58,871 nt of DNA. It comes from Rhizobium sp. NFR07 (GTDB lineage: Bacteria > Pseudomonadota > Alphaproteobacteria > Rhizobiales > Rhizobiaceae). Within the stretch, counting starts at the first letter, position 1. Each line of letters begins with the position of its first letter. The stretch is taken from contig NZ_FOKM01000027.1 of the NCBI RefSeq assembly GCF_900111905.1, positions 1 to 58,871 on the forward strand, given 5' to 3'. The position numbers and the translations under genes were made by a program. Shown here in pieces: positions 24,898 through 37,339 of this stretch. Under the pieces are notes generated by a model. That model was not told the origin of the DNA and searched no databases. It saw only the letters and a program-made list of their open reading frames with translations.

Positions 24898-26469
24898 ATG
24901 AGCACAATTGGACGTCCCTCCCTCAAGACAGTGCTGAAGACTTCGACCGTTGCCGGCCTCGCGGCCGTCATGCTTTCGACCGGTATTCCGGCCCAGATCA
25001 CGTCGTCCTTCGCCGCGCCGGTTGCCGTAACCGCGCCGCAGGCACCGAGCTTCGCGGATGTCGTATCCGCCGTTTCCCCCGCCGTCGTCTCCGTGCGCGT
25101 CCAGTCCGACGCCCAGCCGGTTTCCGATGACAGCGGCAGCAATTTCTCCTTCAACTTCGGCGGTCGCGGTTTTGATGAGCTGCCGGACGATCATCCGCTG
25201 AAGCGCTTCTTCAAGGAGTTCGGCGGCCAGATGCCGGGCGGCCCCAATGGCGGACCCGGGGGCCGCAACCAGGATCGCGCCGATCGCGGCGGTCCTCGTC
25301 CGCACCATCTGCGCCCGACCGCGCAGGGCTCCGGCTTCTTCATTTCCGAAGACGGTTACGTCGTGACCAACAACCACGTCGTGTCCGACGGCCAGGCCTT
25401 CACCGTCGTCCTGAATGACGGGACCGAGCTTGACGCCAAGCTGGTCGGCAAGGATAGCCGTACCGACCTCGCCGTTCTGAAGGTCGATGCCACGAGCCGC
25501 AAGTTCACTTATGTCGACTTTGCCGATGATGCGAAGGTTCGCGTCGGTGACTGGGTCGTCGCCGTCGGCAACCCGTTCGGCCTCGGCGGCACGGTGACTG
25601 CCGGTATCGTTTCGGCCCGCGGCCGCGACATCGGCTCCGGCCCCTATGACGACTACATCCAGGTCGACGCTGCGGTGAACCGCGGCAACTCGGGTGGCCC
25701 GACCTTCAACCTCGAAGGCAAGGTCGTCGGCATCAACACTGCGATCTTCTCGCCGTCGGGCGGCAACGTGGGCATCGCCTTCGCGATCCCTGCCTCCACC
25801 GCCAAGGACGTCATTGCCGACCTGATGAAGGACGGCAAGGTCGAGCGCGGTTGGCTTGGCGTGCAGATCCAGCCGGTCACCCAGGACATTGCCGACTCGC
25901 TCGGCCTGAAGGATGCGTCCGGCGCACTCGTCGTAGCTCCTCAGGAAGGTTCGCCTGGCCAGAAGGCCGGCATCAAGCAGGGCGACATCATCCGCTCCGT
26001 CAATGGCCAGCCGATCAAGGACGCCCGTGATCTGGCCCGCCGCGTTGCCGCCTTCGGCCCCAACACCAAGGTCGATGTCGACCTGTGGCGCGACGGCAAG
26101 GAACAGACCCTGCCAGTCATGCTCGGCAACATGGCAAGTGATGAAGCTGCCTCCGCCGATACCGAACAGCCGGACGATCCGGCTCCGGCCAGCGAACAGG
26201 CTCTCGCAAGCCTCGGCATCACGGTTGCTCCCGCCGAGGACGGTTCAGGCCTTGCTGTGACCGATGTCGATCCGGACTCTGAAGCCGCCGCCCGCGGCTT
26301 GAAGAACGGTGAAAAGATCCTCTCGGTCAACAACAAGAAGGTCGAATCCGCTGCTGATGTCGGCAAGGTTCTGGACCAGGCCAAAAAGGACGGCCGCACC
26401 CGCGCGCTCTTCCAGGTCGAGGCCAACGGTTCCAGCCGCTTCGTCGCCCTGCCGATCGAACAGGGCTGA
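24898..26469 (+). CDS. degP: Periplasmic serine protease DegP/HtrA (Do family)
   Basis: The 523-residue protein has a signal peptide (about 1-40, ending SSFAA), a trypsin-like domain with catalytic H160 (TNNHVV), D190 (RTDLAVLKV) and S265 (GNSGGP), and two PDZ domains (about 310-400 and 430-520). A Gly/Pro-rich loop at residues 112-140 is long, as in rhizobial members. It degrades or refolds damaged envelope proteins. The ATG at 24898 is preferred to an upstream TTG at 24865. The position after cycHJKL matches S. meliloti degP1. Confidence 0.94.
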   Translation: MSTIGRPSLKTVLKTSTVAGLAAVMLSTGIPAQITSSFAAPVAVTAPQAPSFADVVSAVSPAVVSVRVQSDAQPVSDDSGSNFSFNFGGRGFDELPDDHPLKRFFKEFGGQMPGGPNGGPGGRNQDRADRGGPRPHHLRPTAQGSGFFISEDGYVVTNNHVVSDGQAFTVVLNDGTELDAKLVGKDSRTDLAVLKVDATSRKFTYVDFADDAKVRVGDWVVAVGNPFGLGGTVTAGIVSARGRDIGSGPYDDYIQVDAAVNRGNSGGPTFNLEGKVVGINTAIFSPSGGNVGIAFAIPASTAKDVIADLMKDGKVERGWLGVQIQPVTQDIADSLGLKDASGALVVAPQEGSPGQKAGIKQGDIIRSVNGQPIKDARDLARRVAAFGPNTKVDVDLWRDGKEQTLPVMLGNMASDEAASADTEQPDDPAPASEQALASLGITVAPAEDGSGLAVTDVDPDSEAAARGLKNGEKILSVNNKKVESAADVGKVLDQAKKDGRTRALFQVEANGSSRFVALPIEQG

Positions 26470-26550
26470 TCCCGAGCGGTTGATCCCCAACCATCCGAGT
26501 GATCTTGGCGGGGGTGGCACCTCCAGGCCCGACCGCCGAGATCCACACCG

Positions 26551-26586
26551 AAGAGGGGCGCCGCCGGCAACGTCGGCGCCCCTTCG
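26551..26586 (+). terminator. Hairpin terminator after degP
   Basis: A 10-base perfect stem AGGGGCGCCG (26554-26563) and CGGCGCCCCT (26574-26583) with a 10-base loop, followed by TTCG. The T tract is short. It separates degP from the following two-component genes. Confidence 0.7.
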
Positions 26587-26721
26587 CGTAGATGGAGTTT
26601 TCCGATGCAGACCCTGATACAAGCCTCGACCCAAGCCCCGGCCCAAGCCATGTCCCCACAATCCACCGCCTCAAGCGATTCCGATGGTGCAAAAGTCTCC
26701 GGCGACGCTATTGTCCCGCAC

Positions 26722-27399
26722 ATGAAGATTCTGGTTATCGAAGACGATCTCGAGGCGGCAGCCTACATGACCAAGGCCTTTCGCGAGGTCGGCATCATCG
26801 TCGACCATGCGAGCGACGGCGAAAGCGGCCTGTTCATGGCGAGCGAGAATTCCTACGACGTGATGGTCATCGACCGCATGCTGCCGCGCCGCGACGGGAT
26901 TTCCGTCATCAGCGAGCTGCGCAAGCGCGGCGTCAACACGCCGGTGCTGATCCTGTCGGCGCTCGGTCAGGTGGACGACCGGGTGGCGGGCCTGCGCGCC
27001 GGCGGCGACGATTACCTGCCGAAGCCCTATGCCTTTTCCGAGCTTCTCGCCCGCGTCGAAGTGCTCGGCCGCCGCAAGGGCACGCCCGAGCAGGACATGG
27101 TCTACCGTGTCGGCGATCTCGAGCTCGACCGGCTGTCCCACGAGGTGAAGCGCGCCGGCAAGGACGTGCTGCTGCAGCCGCGCGAATTCCGCCTGCTCGA
27201 ATATCTGATGAAGAATGCCGGTCAGGTGGTGACCCGCACCATGCTGCTCGAAAACGTCTGGGACTATCACTTCGACCCGCAGACCAACGTCATCGATGTG
27301 CATGTGTCGCGCCTGCGGTCCAAGATCGAGAAGGACTTCGACAAGCCGCTGCTGAAGACCATTCGCGGCGCCGGCTACATGATCAAGGACGAGGGATAA
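26722..27399 (+). CDS. OmpR-family response regulator
   Basis: The 225-residue protein has a receiver with phosphoacceptor D51 (VMVIDRMLPRRDG) and Lys in YLPKPYAFSE, then a winged-helix output domain ending KTIRGAGYMI. From 26722 it starts like its family (MKILVIEDDLEAAAYM), but no ribosome binding site precedes that ATG. An in-frame ATG at 26605 has GGAG 7 bases upstream and would add a 39-residue Gln/Ala/Ser-rich head. The partner kinase starts 8 bases after the stop. It lies in the degP neighbourhood, so an envelope-stress role is plausible. Confidence 0.9.
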   Translation: MKILVIEDDLEAAAYMTKAFREVGIIVDHASDGESGLFMASENSYDVMVIDRMLPRRDGISVISELRKRGVNTPVLILSALGQVDDRVAGLRAGGDDYLPKPYAFSELLARVEVLGRRKGTPEQDMVYRVGDLELDRLSHEVKRAGKDVLLQPREFRLLEYLMKNAGQVVTRTMLLENVWDYHFDPQTNVIDVHVSRLRSKIEKDFDKPLLKTIRGAGYMIKDEG

Positions 27400-27406
27400 G
27401 CTCCGA

Positions 27407-28831
27407 ATGCCCTCCCGCATTATCCAGCGGTCCCGCCTCATGTTCCGTTCCACGGCCGTGAGGCTGTCGGCGCTCTATATTCTTCTCTTTGCCATCTGCG
27501 CCGCCTTCCTGGTCTTCTACGTCACCGCGCTCTCCGAAAAGACGCTGGTGCAGCAGACGCGCCAGACGATCCAGGAGGAAGTGGAGGATATCCAGCGCGC
27601 CTATAATCGTGGCGGCGTCAATCTTCTGCTGCGCATCATGGAGCGCCGTGCCCGCCAGCCGGGTGCGAACCTCTATGTCATCGCCGGACCCAATGGCGAG
27701 CTGCTGGCAGGTAACGTCGCCTCCGTCCAGCCGGGCGTGCTCGATCGGCAGGGTTGGACGGACATGCCCTTCGTCTACGAACCCTATGCCGAGGTCGGCG
27801 GCCCGCGCAAGCACCTCGCCATCGCCAACGTGCTCCAGTTCGAAAACGGCCTGCGTGTGATGGTCGGCCGCGATCTCGGCGATCCGAGCCGCTTCCGCTA
27901 CATCGTCCGCCAGGCACTGATGGTGGCGCTGGCGATCATGGGTCTCGGCGCGCTCATCATCTGGTTCGGCATCGGCCGCAACGCGCTCAAACGCATCGAC
28001 CGCATGTCTGCGGCAAGCCAGAAGATCATGGCCGGCGATCTCTCGCAGCGCCTCCCGGTTGGCCGATCCGGTGACGAATTCGATCGTTTGTCCAGTTCGC
28101 TCAATGCGATGCTCGGCCGCATCGAAAAGCTGAACGAGGGCCTGCGGCAGGTTTCCGACAACATCGCCCATGACCTGAAGACGCCGCTGACGCGGCTGCG
28201 CAACAAGGCCGCCGATGCGCTCGGCGAAGACAGGGAAGAGGTGCGCAAGGCAGCGCTAGAGGGGATCATCGGTGAATCCGACCAGCTGATCCGTACCTTC
28301 AACGCGTTGCTGATGATCTCCCGTGTCGAGGCGGGATCGATCGCTGCCGAAATGTCGAGCGTAGATTTGTCAGCGGTCTCCGCCGATAGCGCCGAACTTT
28401 ATGAGCCGGTGGCCGAGGAGGCCGGGATTTCGCTGGTGACCGAGATCGAGCCCGGCATTGCCGTCAACGGCAACCGCGAACTCATCGGCCAGGCAATATT
28501 CAATCTCTTGGACAATGCGATCAAATATGCCGGCGAGGGGAGCGATAGGCCTGTCATCAAGGTCAAGCTCTTCTCGGCCGCCGGCGAGGTGAGGCTCGCG
28601 GTCTCGGACAATGGTCCGGGCGTTCCCGCTGACAAGCGCGGCGAGGTGACCAAGCGCTTCTTCCGTCTCGATGCCAGCCGGTCTAAGCCAGGCACCGGGT
28701 TGGGGCTCTCGCTTGTCGAGGCGGTGATGGAGTTGCATGGCGGCAGGCTGGAACTGTCCGCCACCGACGAGGCCAACAGCGAGACGCCGGGCCTGACGGT
28801 GACGATGGTGTTCCCGGTGGTGAAGGCGTAA
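27407..28831 (+). CDS. Sensor histidine kinase, partner of the preceding regulator
   Basis: The 474-residue kinase has membrane helices at about residues 20-40 and 168-188, a periplasmic sensor loop, a HAMP domain (about 190-243), the phosphorylated H255 in DNIAHDLKTPLTRL, and a HATPase domain with NLLDNAIKYA, DNGPGVP and GTGLGLSLVEAVM. The start at 27407 is close to the stop of the regulator gene, so the two are in one operon. An alternative start is the Met at residue 12. Confidence 0.92.
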   Translation: MPSRIIQRSRLMFRSTAVRLSALYILLFAICAAFLVFYVTALSEKTLVQQTRQTIQEEVEDIQRAYNRGGVNLLLRIMERRARQPGANLYVIAGPNGELLAGNVASVQPGVLDRQGWTDMPFVYEPYAEVGGPRKHLAIANVLQFENGLRVMVGRDLGDPSRFRYIVRQALMVALAIMGLGALIIWFGIGRNALKRIDRMSAASQKIMAGDLSQRLPVGRSGDEFDRLSSSLNAMLGRIEKLNEGLRQVSDNIAHDLKTPLTRLRNKAADALGEDREEVRKAALEGIIGESDQLIRTFNALLMISRVEAGSIAAEMSSVDLSAVSADSAELYEPVAEEAGISLVTEIEPGIAVNGNRELIGQAIFNLLDNAIKYAGEGSDRPVIKVKLFSAAGEVRLAVSDNGPGVPADKRGEVTKRFFRLDASRSKPGTGLGLSLVEAVMELHGGRLELSATDEANSETPGLTVTMVFPVVKA

Positions 28832-28835
28832 CGCC

Positions 28836-30230
28836 TCACACCAGCGGCGGCGCCAGGTTCATCAGCAGCACCATGACTAATCCGACGGCAGAGACGATCG
28901 ACTGGATGATAGAGATCGTAGCCGTCGCTTCGCCCATGCTCATGCCGAAGGATTCCTTCACCAGCCAGAAGCCGGCGTGGTTGGCATAGTTGAAGAACAG
29001 CGATCCGCAGCCGACCGACAGCGCCAGAAGCGAGGCGTTGAGCGACGGGTCGGCGGCGACGAGCGGTGCGAGCAGTCCCGATGCGCCGACAATGCCGACG
29101 GTTGCCGAGCCGGTGGAGACTGAGAGCAGCATCGAGATGATCCAGCCGAGCAGCAGTGGCGAGAGCGAGAACTGCTGGCTCAGGTGCATGATCGCCTCGC
29201 CGACCTTGGCATCGCCGAGCACGTGCTGGAAAGCACCGCCGCCGGCGATGATCAGGAGCACATTGGCGATCGGCTTGACGCTGGCGGAGAGGGACGAGCG
29301 GAGATGCTCGCTGCTGCCGCCGCGCGCATAGATTAGGGTGCAGGCGGCAAACAGCACGCCGATCAGCATGGCGATGCCCGGATCGCCGAGGAAGTCGGTG
29401 GTCGACAGGATTGCCGAGCCTTCCGGCAGGAGCAGTTCGGCGATCGCGTGGAAGAGCATGAGAAGTGCGGGCAGAAGCGCGGTCAGCAAACTGAGGCCAA
29501 GGCCGGGCGGTGCCTGATCCGTGGACAGGCCGTTTTCGGTGTCTTCCGAAAACTGGTCGATGAGGCTCTGGTCCGGCTTGACCGTCAGGCGCGGCGTGAT
29601 GATCGCGCCGTAGATGGGGCCGCCAATGATGATCGCCGGGATGGCGGCGATGAAGCCGTAGAGCATCGTCGCGCCGATATTGGCATTGAGCGAGGCGATT
29701 GCCGTCAATGGGCCGGGATGCGGCGGGACCATACCATGCATCGAGGCGAGTGCCGCGATGACTGGCACGCCGACATAGACATAGGCCGAGCCCTTGATGC
29801 TCTTGGTCGCGTCGAGCTTGCGCGCGACACTGAAGATCAGCGGCAGGAGCACGACAAGGCCGACTTCGAAGAACATCGGGATGCCGATGATGAAGGCCGC
29901 GCCGGCCATCGCCCAGGGCAGGAGGCGGGTCGAGGTCCTTGAGATGATAAGATTGGAAATGCTGTCAGTCACGCCGCCTGCGGCCAGAATCCTGCCGAGC
30001 ATGGCGCCGAGTGCGACCACGAGGCCGACCGCGCCGAGCGTATGCCCGGCACCCGTTTCGATCGACTTGATCAGCTTGTCGCCCGGCATGCCGGCAACGA
30101 GGCCGACGGCGATCGAGGTGATGATCAGCGCCAGAAGCGGGTGCAGCCTGATGCGCGAAACAATCAAGACGACGAGGAAGACCACGCCGCCGACGGCGGT
30201 CGCGAGAAGGGCGATATCGGACGAACTCAT
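28836..30230 (-). CDS. GntP-family permease (gluconate:H+ symporter type)
   Basis: The 464-residue protein has about 12-14 hydrophobic helices. GntP-family segments are visible: GSAYVYVGVPVIAALASMHG and MVPPHPGPLTAIASLNANIG, and near the end GSATVGIVGASGLLAPLV. Members import gluconate, fructuronate or other sugar acids. The substrate here is not known. GGGAGAGAAA precedes the ATG. The gene converges with the histidine kinase, with stops only 4 bases apart. Confidence 0.9.
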   Translation of the reverse strand: MSSSDIALLATAVGGVVFLVVLIVSRIRLHPLLALIITSIAVGLVAGMPGDKLIKSIETGAGHTLGAVGLVVALGAMLGRILAAGGVTDSISNLIISRTSTRLLPWAMAGAAFIIGIPMFFEVGLVVLLPLIFSVARKLDATKSIKGSAYVYVGVPVIAALASMHGMVPPHPGPLTAIASLNANIGATMLYGFIAAIPAIIIGGPIYGAIITPRLTVKPDQSLIDQFSEDTENGLSTDQAPPGLGLSLLTALLPALLMLFHAIAELLLPEGSAILSTTDFLGDPGIAMLIGVLFAACTLIYARGGSSEHLRSSLSASVKPIANVLLIIAGGGAFQHVLGDAKVGEAIMHLSQQFSLSPLLLGWIISMLLSVSTGSATVGIVGASGLLAPLVAADPSLNASLLALSVGCGSLFFNYANHAGFWLVKESFGMSMGEATATISIIQSIVSAVGLVMVLLMNLAPPLV

Positions 30231-30463
30231 TTTCTCTCCCGAGTGACAGGACGCGGGAGCGCAGGCAGCCTGGTGACTCCATTCACCGCAATTGCTGGAC
30301 GCGGCCCGCGCGGGGCTGGAGCGCGAATGGCTCCAAAAAGGATAGGACCCCGATTAGATTCGCTCGACTGACCCTCCGCAATCGTTCGTGGGTTGTGGTT
30401 TCCCGCATTCTCGTTTGTCTTCCCGCGCTTCGCAAACTAGAAGCTGTGTAAGGGAGAAAACGG

Positions 30464-33412
30464 ATGGAAAAGGCAAGGCGGCTCGATGCCGTGGCGGCGG
30501 ATGTGATCCGGCCGCTGAACCAGACGGAAGCCAAGGCGGCGCTCGGCGTCCTCAAGGACATTGCCAAGTCTGAGCCCGCCGTCGCCGAAGCCCTGAAGCG
30601 GGACGGAGCGCTCAAGGCCTTTCTCGTCGCGGCATTTTCGCTGTCGCCCTATCTGCGCGATACCGCCGTCGTCTTCCCGAAGTTCTTGGCCGACGCGATA
30701 ACCCGGCCGATCGAGCCGACCCTTTCGGCGCTGACCGAGACCGCCCGCAATGCCTGGCAGCCGGTTGGTGATGCGGTCCCGTCCGAAAACGAGGTGATGA
30801 CGGCGCTGCGAATAGCAAAGCGCGCCCTGAGCTTCATCGTTGCCTTGGCAGACCTTGCCCGCATCTTCACCGCCAAGGAGACGACGCGCTGGCTGAGTGA
30901 CTTCGCCGAGGCCTCCGTTGCCGCGGCGATTGATCATCTTCTGCTGTCCGCCCACAATAGCGGCAAGCTGAAGCTCGCCGACCCGAGCGAGCCGAGCCGC
31001 GGTTCGGGCCTGATCGTGCTCGGCATGGGTAAGCTCGGCGGCCGCGAGCTGAACTATTCCTCCGATATCGACATCGTCGTCTTCTACGATCCGGAATCGG
31101 GTGTTCTCGACGATCCGCTGGATGCGTCTGAGACGTATGGCCGGATGATGCGCCGCCTGATCCGCATCCTGCAGGATCGCACGGCCGACGGTTATGTCTT
31201 CCGCACAGACCTCAGGCTGCGGCCCGATCCGGGCTCGACGCCGCTTGCCGTCTCCCTCGACGCGGCGCTGATCTATTACGAGGGCAGGGGGCAGAACTGG
31301 GAACGCGCCGCCTATATCAAGGCGCGGCCGGTGGCAGGCGATATCCCGGCCGGGGAGAATTTCCTCAAGCTTCTGACGCCCTTCGTTTTCCGCAAATATC
31401 TAGACTATGCGGCGATCGCCGACATTCATTCGATCAAGCGGCAGATCCATGTTCACAAGGGGCATGGTGCGATCGCGGTGAAGGGTCATGACGTGAAGCT
31501 CGGCCGCGGTGGCATCCGCGAGATCGAGTTCTTCGCCCAGACCCAGCAACTGATCGCTGGTGGCCGGATGCCGCCACTCCGGACCCGCGAGACGGAAGTG
31601 GCACTGCAGGCGCTGGCCGATGCCAAGTGGATCAAGCCCGAAATAGCGACCGCGTTGACCGAGGGCTACTGGTTCCTGCGCGATGTCGAGCACCGCATCC
31701 AGATGGTGCATGACGAACAGACGCATAAACTGCCGGACAGTGACGCTGAGTTGAAGCGTATCGCCTTTATGCTGGGCTATGCCGATGTCGCCGCTTTCTC
31801 CTCCCGGCTTGAGGCCGTGCTGAAGACGGTTGAGCGGCGTTACTCGCGGCTTTTCGAGCAGGAAGAGCGGTTGTCGGGCGGAGAAGGCAATCTCGTCTTC
31901 ACCGGCCAGAAGGACGATCCCGACACATTGAAGACATTGGCCGAATTCGGCTTCGAACGCCCGGCCGACATGTCGCGGATGATCCGCACCTGGCATTCCG
32001 GCCGCTACCGGGCGACGCATTCGGTCGAGGCGCGCGAGCGGCTGACGGAGATGATGCCGGCGCTGCTGAAGGCGTTCGGTGAGAGCCGGCGGGCGGACGA
32101 GGCGCTCCTGCGTTTCGACAGTTTCCTCAAGGCGCTGCCGGCCGGCATCCAGCTTTTCTCGCTCATCGGCAACAACCCGCCGCTTCTCTCCCTCATCGTC
32201 ACGATCATGGCGTCCGCGCCGCGGCTCGCCGATATCGTCGCTTCCAAGCCGCATGTTTTTGACGGTATGCTGGACCCTGGCCTGATGGCGGAAATTCCGA
32301 CACGGGACTATCTGGCAAGGCGGCTGGATACGTTTCTGTCCGGATCGCGCCATTACGAGGACCGCCTCGACCGGCTGCGAATCTTCGCCGCCGAGCAGCG
32401 TTTCCTCATCGGCATTCGCCTTCTGACCGGGGCGATCTCCGGCGACGATGCCGGCCGTGCCTTCACCGATCTCGCCGACCTGCTGATCGATGCGGCGCTG
32501 AAAGCGGTGCTCGCCGAGATCGAGGCTGCGCATGGGCAATATTCCGGCGGGCGTGTCGCGGTGATGGGCATGGGCAAGCTCGGTTCCTTCGAGCTGACGG
32601 CGGGCTCGGATGTCGATCTCATCCTTCTCTACGACTATGACAGCGAGGCACTGGAAAGCGACGGGCCGAAACCGCTCGATGCGCAGCGCTATTTCACCCG
32701 CGTCACGCAACGGCTGATCGCCGCGCTCTCAGCTCCCATGGCGGAGGGCGTGATCTTCGAGGTGGACCTTCGCCTGCGCCCCTCCGGCAACAAGGGGCCG
32801 GTCGCAACCCGCATCAATGCCTTCGGCAAGTACCAGCGGGAAGAAGCGTGGACCTGGGAGCACATGGCGCTGACGAGGGCACGGCTCGTCTGCGGAGATG
32901 AGAGCCTTGTCGGCGAGGCGAGGGAGATCATTGCGGAAATTCTGTCGGCTAAACGCGACGTCGGGAAGATTGGCAAGGAAGTCACCGAGATGCGGGCGCT
33001 GATCGAGACGGAAAAGCCGCCGCGCGACAGCTGGGACCTGAAGCTCATTCCCGGCGGGTTGGTGGATATCGAGTTCATTGCTCAGTATTTGCGGCTCGTG
33101 GCGCCGGCGAAAGGTATCGCCGCTGAAACCTATGGGTTTTCGACCGAGGAGGCGCTGAAGGCAATGGGCACGGACCTGCTGCCGCCTGCCGATCTCGACA
33201 CCTGCCTTGAGGCACTGCGCCTCTTCACTGAACTCTCCCAGATCATCCGGCTCTGCGTCGAAGGAGCCTTCGATGCCGAGGATGCGCCGGCAGGACTGGT
33301 CGAGCGCATCTGCCGGGCAGGCGACTGCCCGGATCTCGGCACGCTGGAGGGGGAAGTGAGGCGGCTGTCAGAAGAGGTTCGTGAAGTGTTCGGACGGGTT
33401 GTGAAACTATAA
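30464..33412 (+). CDS. glnE: Bifunctional glutamine synthetase adenylyltransferase/deadenylylase GlnE
   Basis: The 982-residue protein has the two nucleotidyltransferase domains of GlnE: an N-terminal deadenylylase with GMGKLGGRELNYSSDIDIVV (about residue 185) and a C-terminal adenylylase with MGKLGSFELTAGSDVDLILL (about residue 705), each with the metal-binding DxD. A helical linker lies between. GlnE adjusts glutamine synthetase activity to nitrogen supply under PII control. The length matches the family. AAGGGAGAAAA lies before the ATG at 30464. Confidence 0.96.
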   Translation: MEKARRLDAVAADVIRPLNQTEAKAALGVLKDIAKSEPAVAEALKRDGALKAFLVAAFSLSPYLRDTAVVFPKFLADAITRPIEPTLSALTETARNAWQPVGDAVPSENEVMTALRIAKRALSFIVALADLARIFTAKETTRWLSDFAEASVAAAIDHLLLSAHNSGKLKLADPSEPSRGSGLIVLGMGKLGGRELNYSSDIDIVVFYDPESGVLDDPLDASETYGRMMRRLIRILQDRTADGYVFRTDLRLRPDPGSTPLAVSLDAALIYYEGRGQNWERAAYIKARPVAGDIPAGENFLKLLTPFVFRKYLDYAAIADIHSIKRQIHVHKGHGAIAVKGHDVKLGRGGIREIEFFAQTQQLIAGGRMPPLRTRETEVALQALADAKWIKPEIATALTEGYWFLRDVEHRIQMVHDEQTHKLPDSDAELKRIAFMLGYADVAAFSSRLEAVLKTVERRYSRLFEQEERLSGGEGNLVFTGQKDDPDTLKTLAEFGFERPADMSRMIRTWHSGRYRATHSVEARERLTEMMPALLKAFGESRRADEALLRFDSFLKALPAGIQLFSLIGNNPPLLSLIVTIMASAPRLADIVASKPHVFDGMLDPGLMAEIPTRDYLARRLDTFLSGSRHYEDRLDRLRIFAAEQRFLIGIRLLTGAISGDDAGRAFTDLADLLIDAALKAVLAEIEAAHGQYSGGRVAVMGMGKLGSFELTAGSDVDLILLYDYDSEALESDGPKPLDAQRYFTRVTQRLIAALSAPMAEGVIFEVDLRLRPSGNKGPVATRINAFGKYQREEAWTWEHMALTRARLVCGDESLVGEAREIIAEILSAKRDVGKIGKEVTEMRALIETEKPPRDSWDLKLIPGGLVDIEFIAQYLRLVAPAKGIAAETYGFSTEEALKAMGTDLLPPADLDTCLEALRLFTELSQIIRLCVEGAFDAEDAPAGLVERICRAGDCPDLGTLEGEVRRLSEEVREVFGRVVKL

Positions 33413-33467
33413 TCAGCGGCTGAGGAGCTTATCAGCGTGACTAGCCTACACTCAGCTCGCTGCCGTC

Positions 33468-35825
<2,358 letters not shown>

Positions 35826-36131
35826 CTGGTCCCTCGTGATGATTCGGAACGCCGCCCGCCCGAATCTGACCTAGTGAATCATAGAGTGATTCTTCGTGTC
35901 CAGAGGGTTGGTAATATTTTGTTAATTATATGAAATTAAGCGGCTTTCCCCCGATTTGAAAGGGCAAATCAGCAGGCGTGCGACGCGAATCCCGGATTTG
36001 AAAAATAGGCGCCAGTCAAGCAAGTTGTTTCAAAATGTGTCAATCCGTGAAGTCGGCGCGCGGGATATATCGACGGCATGAGGCCCTGCAATCCGGTCCG
36101 GATTGCAGGGCCTCTCATCCGCTTCGGCGTG
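35826..36131. other. Intergenic region with a long perfect hairpin
   Basis: No gene is visible in these 306 bases. The 35826-36060 part should hold the promoter of the PleC-like kinase gene and is AT-rich at 35900-36050. A perfect 15-base hairpin is listed separately. Confidence 0.5.
36080..36114 (-). terminator. Perfect 15-base hairpin downstream of the MFS gene
   Basis: GAGGCCCTGCAATCC (36080-36094) pairs perfectly with GGATTGCAGGGCCTC (36100-36114) around a 5-base loop. It lies 18 bases beyond the stop of the minus-strand MFS gene. There is no T tract, so termination would not be of the classical type; it may also protect the 3' end. Confidence 0.55.
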
Positions 36132-37334
36132 TCAGGTGAGTGCGGGAGCCTGGGAGAGGTTTGTCCGGGTCACGGTCATCGAAATCAGGGCGAGCAGGAT
36201 GACGGCCGCGCCATAGACATAGATGGTCGCCTGCAGTCCGATGACGGGCGCCGCGAAGCCGGCAAGGATGGCGGGCAGCGCGAAGGCGAGATAGCTCTCG
36301 ATCAGGAAGGCGGCGAACAGCTCCGCCCGTTCATGCGTCTCGGCCAAGGGCAGGAGGATACGCAGGATGTTGGAAAAGATCGAGCCGAAGCCGAGCCCGG
36401 CAGTCGCGGTACCGACGAAGATCGCGGTGACGGCTTGAAGGTGTACGCCTGAAAGCGTGATGAGGACACCCGCGATCAGTCCTGCCGTGCCTGTGAGAAG
36501 CACGCGCTGCGCCGGCAGCTTGCGGAAGATCAGCACGGATGCCGTGCCGCTCAGCATCAGGGTCGCGACGACGGAGGCGCCGACGAAAGGCGAGACGATG
36601 CCGGTGGCGACGGTTACCAGTGTCGGCATCAGGGACAGGTAGAAGCCGCCGAGTGACCAGCCCGCGACATTGACCGGAGTGACCCGCAGCAGTGTCGAGC
36701 GCGCCTTGCGCGGCACGCTGACATGCGGGCGAAGAGAGGCGATTGCGCCCGGACGCTGCGAGATCGTTTCCGGCATGAAGAAGAGCGTGGTGATCGCGAG
36801 CCCGGTCAGGCCAAGCAGGACGACATAGACCAGATGGGTCGGGTAGGGGGCGTAATCGACCAGTATTCCGCCGAGCAGCGAGCCGATTGTCAGGCCGAGA
36901 AAGGCGGTGATGCCGTTGAGCAGCGGTGCCTTCTCGCGGTTGGTGTCGAGGATCGTGGCGCCGAAGGTGGGGAAGGCGACACCCGTCGCCAGGCCCTGGA
37001 CGATGCGGGCGGCAAGCAGTGTCGGACCGGATTGCGCGATGAGGAAAATAACGAGGGCTGTAGCGTTCAGCAGAAGCGCGAGAAGAATGAGCGGGCGCCG
37101 TCCGAGAAAATCGGAAAGTCCGCCCACCGTTAGCAGCGCGGCCAGAAGCGCAAACGCATAGGAGCCGAAGACCAGCGTGATCATGCCCGGCGTGAGATGC
37201 AGCGTCTCTTGGTAAAGATGATAGAGCGGCGTCGGGGCGCTGCTGCAGGCGGAGATCATCACCGCACCGAGAAAGCTGAACACGGTCATGCGGGTAGGAC
37301 CGGACGAAGCGGCAGGAGCGACGGTCTTGCTCAT
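36132..37334 (-). CDS. MFS transporter under TetR control
   Basis: The 400-residue protein has about 12 helices, the loop motif GGLSDFLGRRPLIL (about residues 72-85), and an N-terminal FLGAVMISACSSAPTPLYHL that is common in drug-exporter-like MFS proteins. Substrate unknown. It is divergent from a TetR gene with palindromes in between, the usual layout of a repressed efflux gene. Confidence 0.88.
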   Translation of the reverse strand: MSKTVAPAASSGPTRMTVFSFLGAVMISACSSAPTPLYHLYQETLHLTPGMITLVFGSYAFALLAALLTVGGLSDFLGRRPLILLALLLNATALVIFLIAQSGPTLLAARIVQGLATGVAFPTFGATILDTNREKAPLLNGITAFLGLTIGSLLGGILVDYAPYPTHLVYVVLLGLTGLAITTLFFMPETISQRPGAIASLRPHVSVPRKARSTLLRVTPVNVAGWSLGGFYLSLMPTLVTVATGIVSPFVGASVVATLMLSGTASVLIFRKLPAQRVLLTGTAGLIAGVLITLSGVHLQAVTAIFVGTATAGLGFGSIFSNILRILLPLAETHERAELFAAFLIESYLAFALPAILAGFAAPVIGLQATIYVYGAAVILLALISMTVTRTNLSQAPALT

Positions 37335-37339
37335 GAAGT

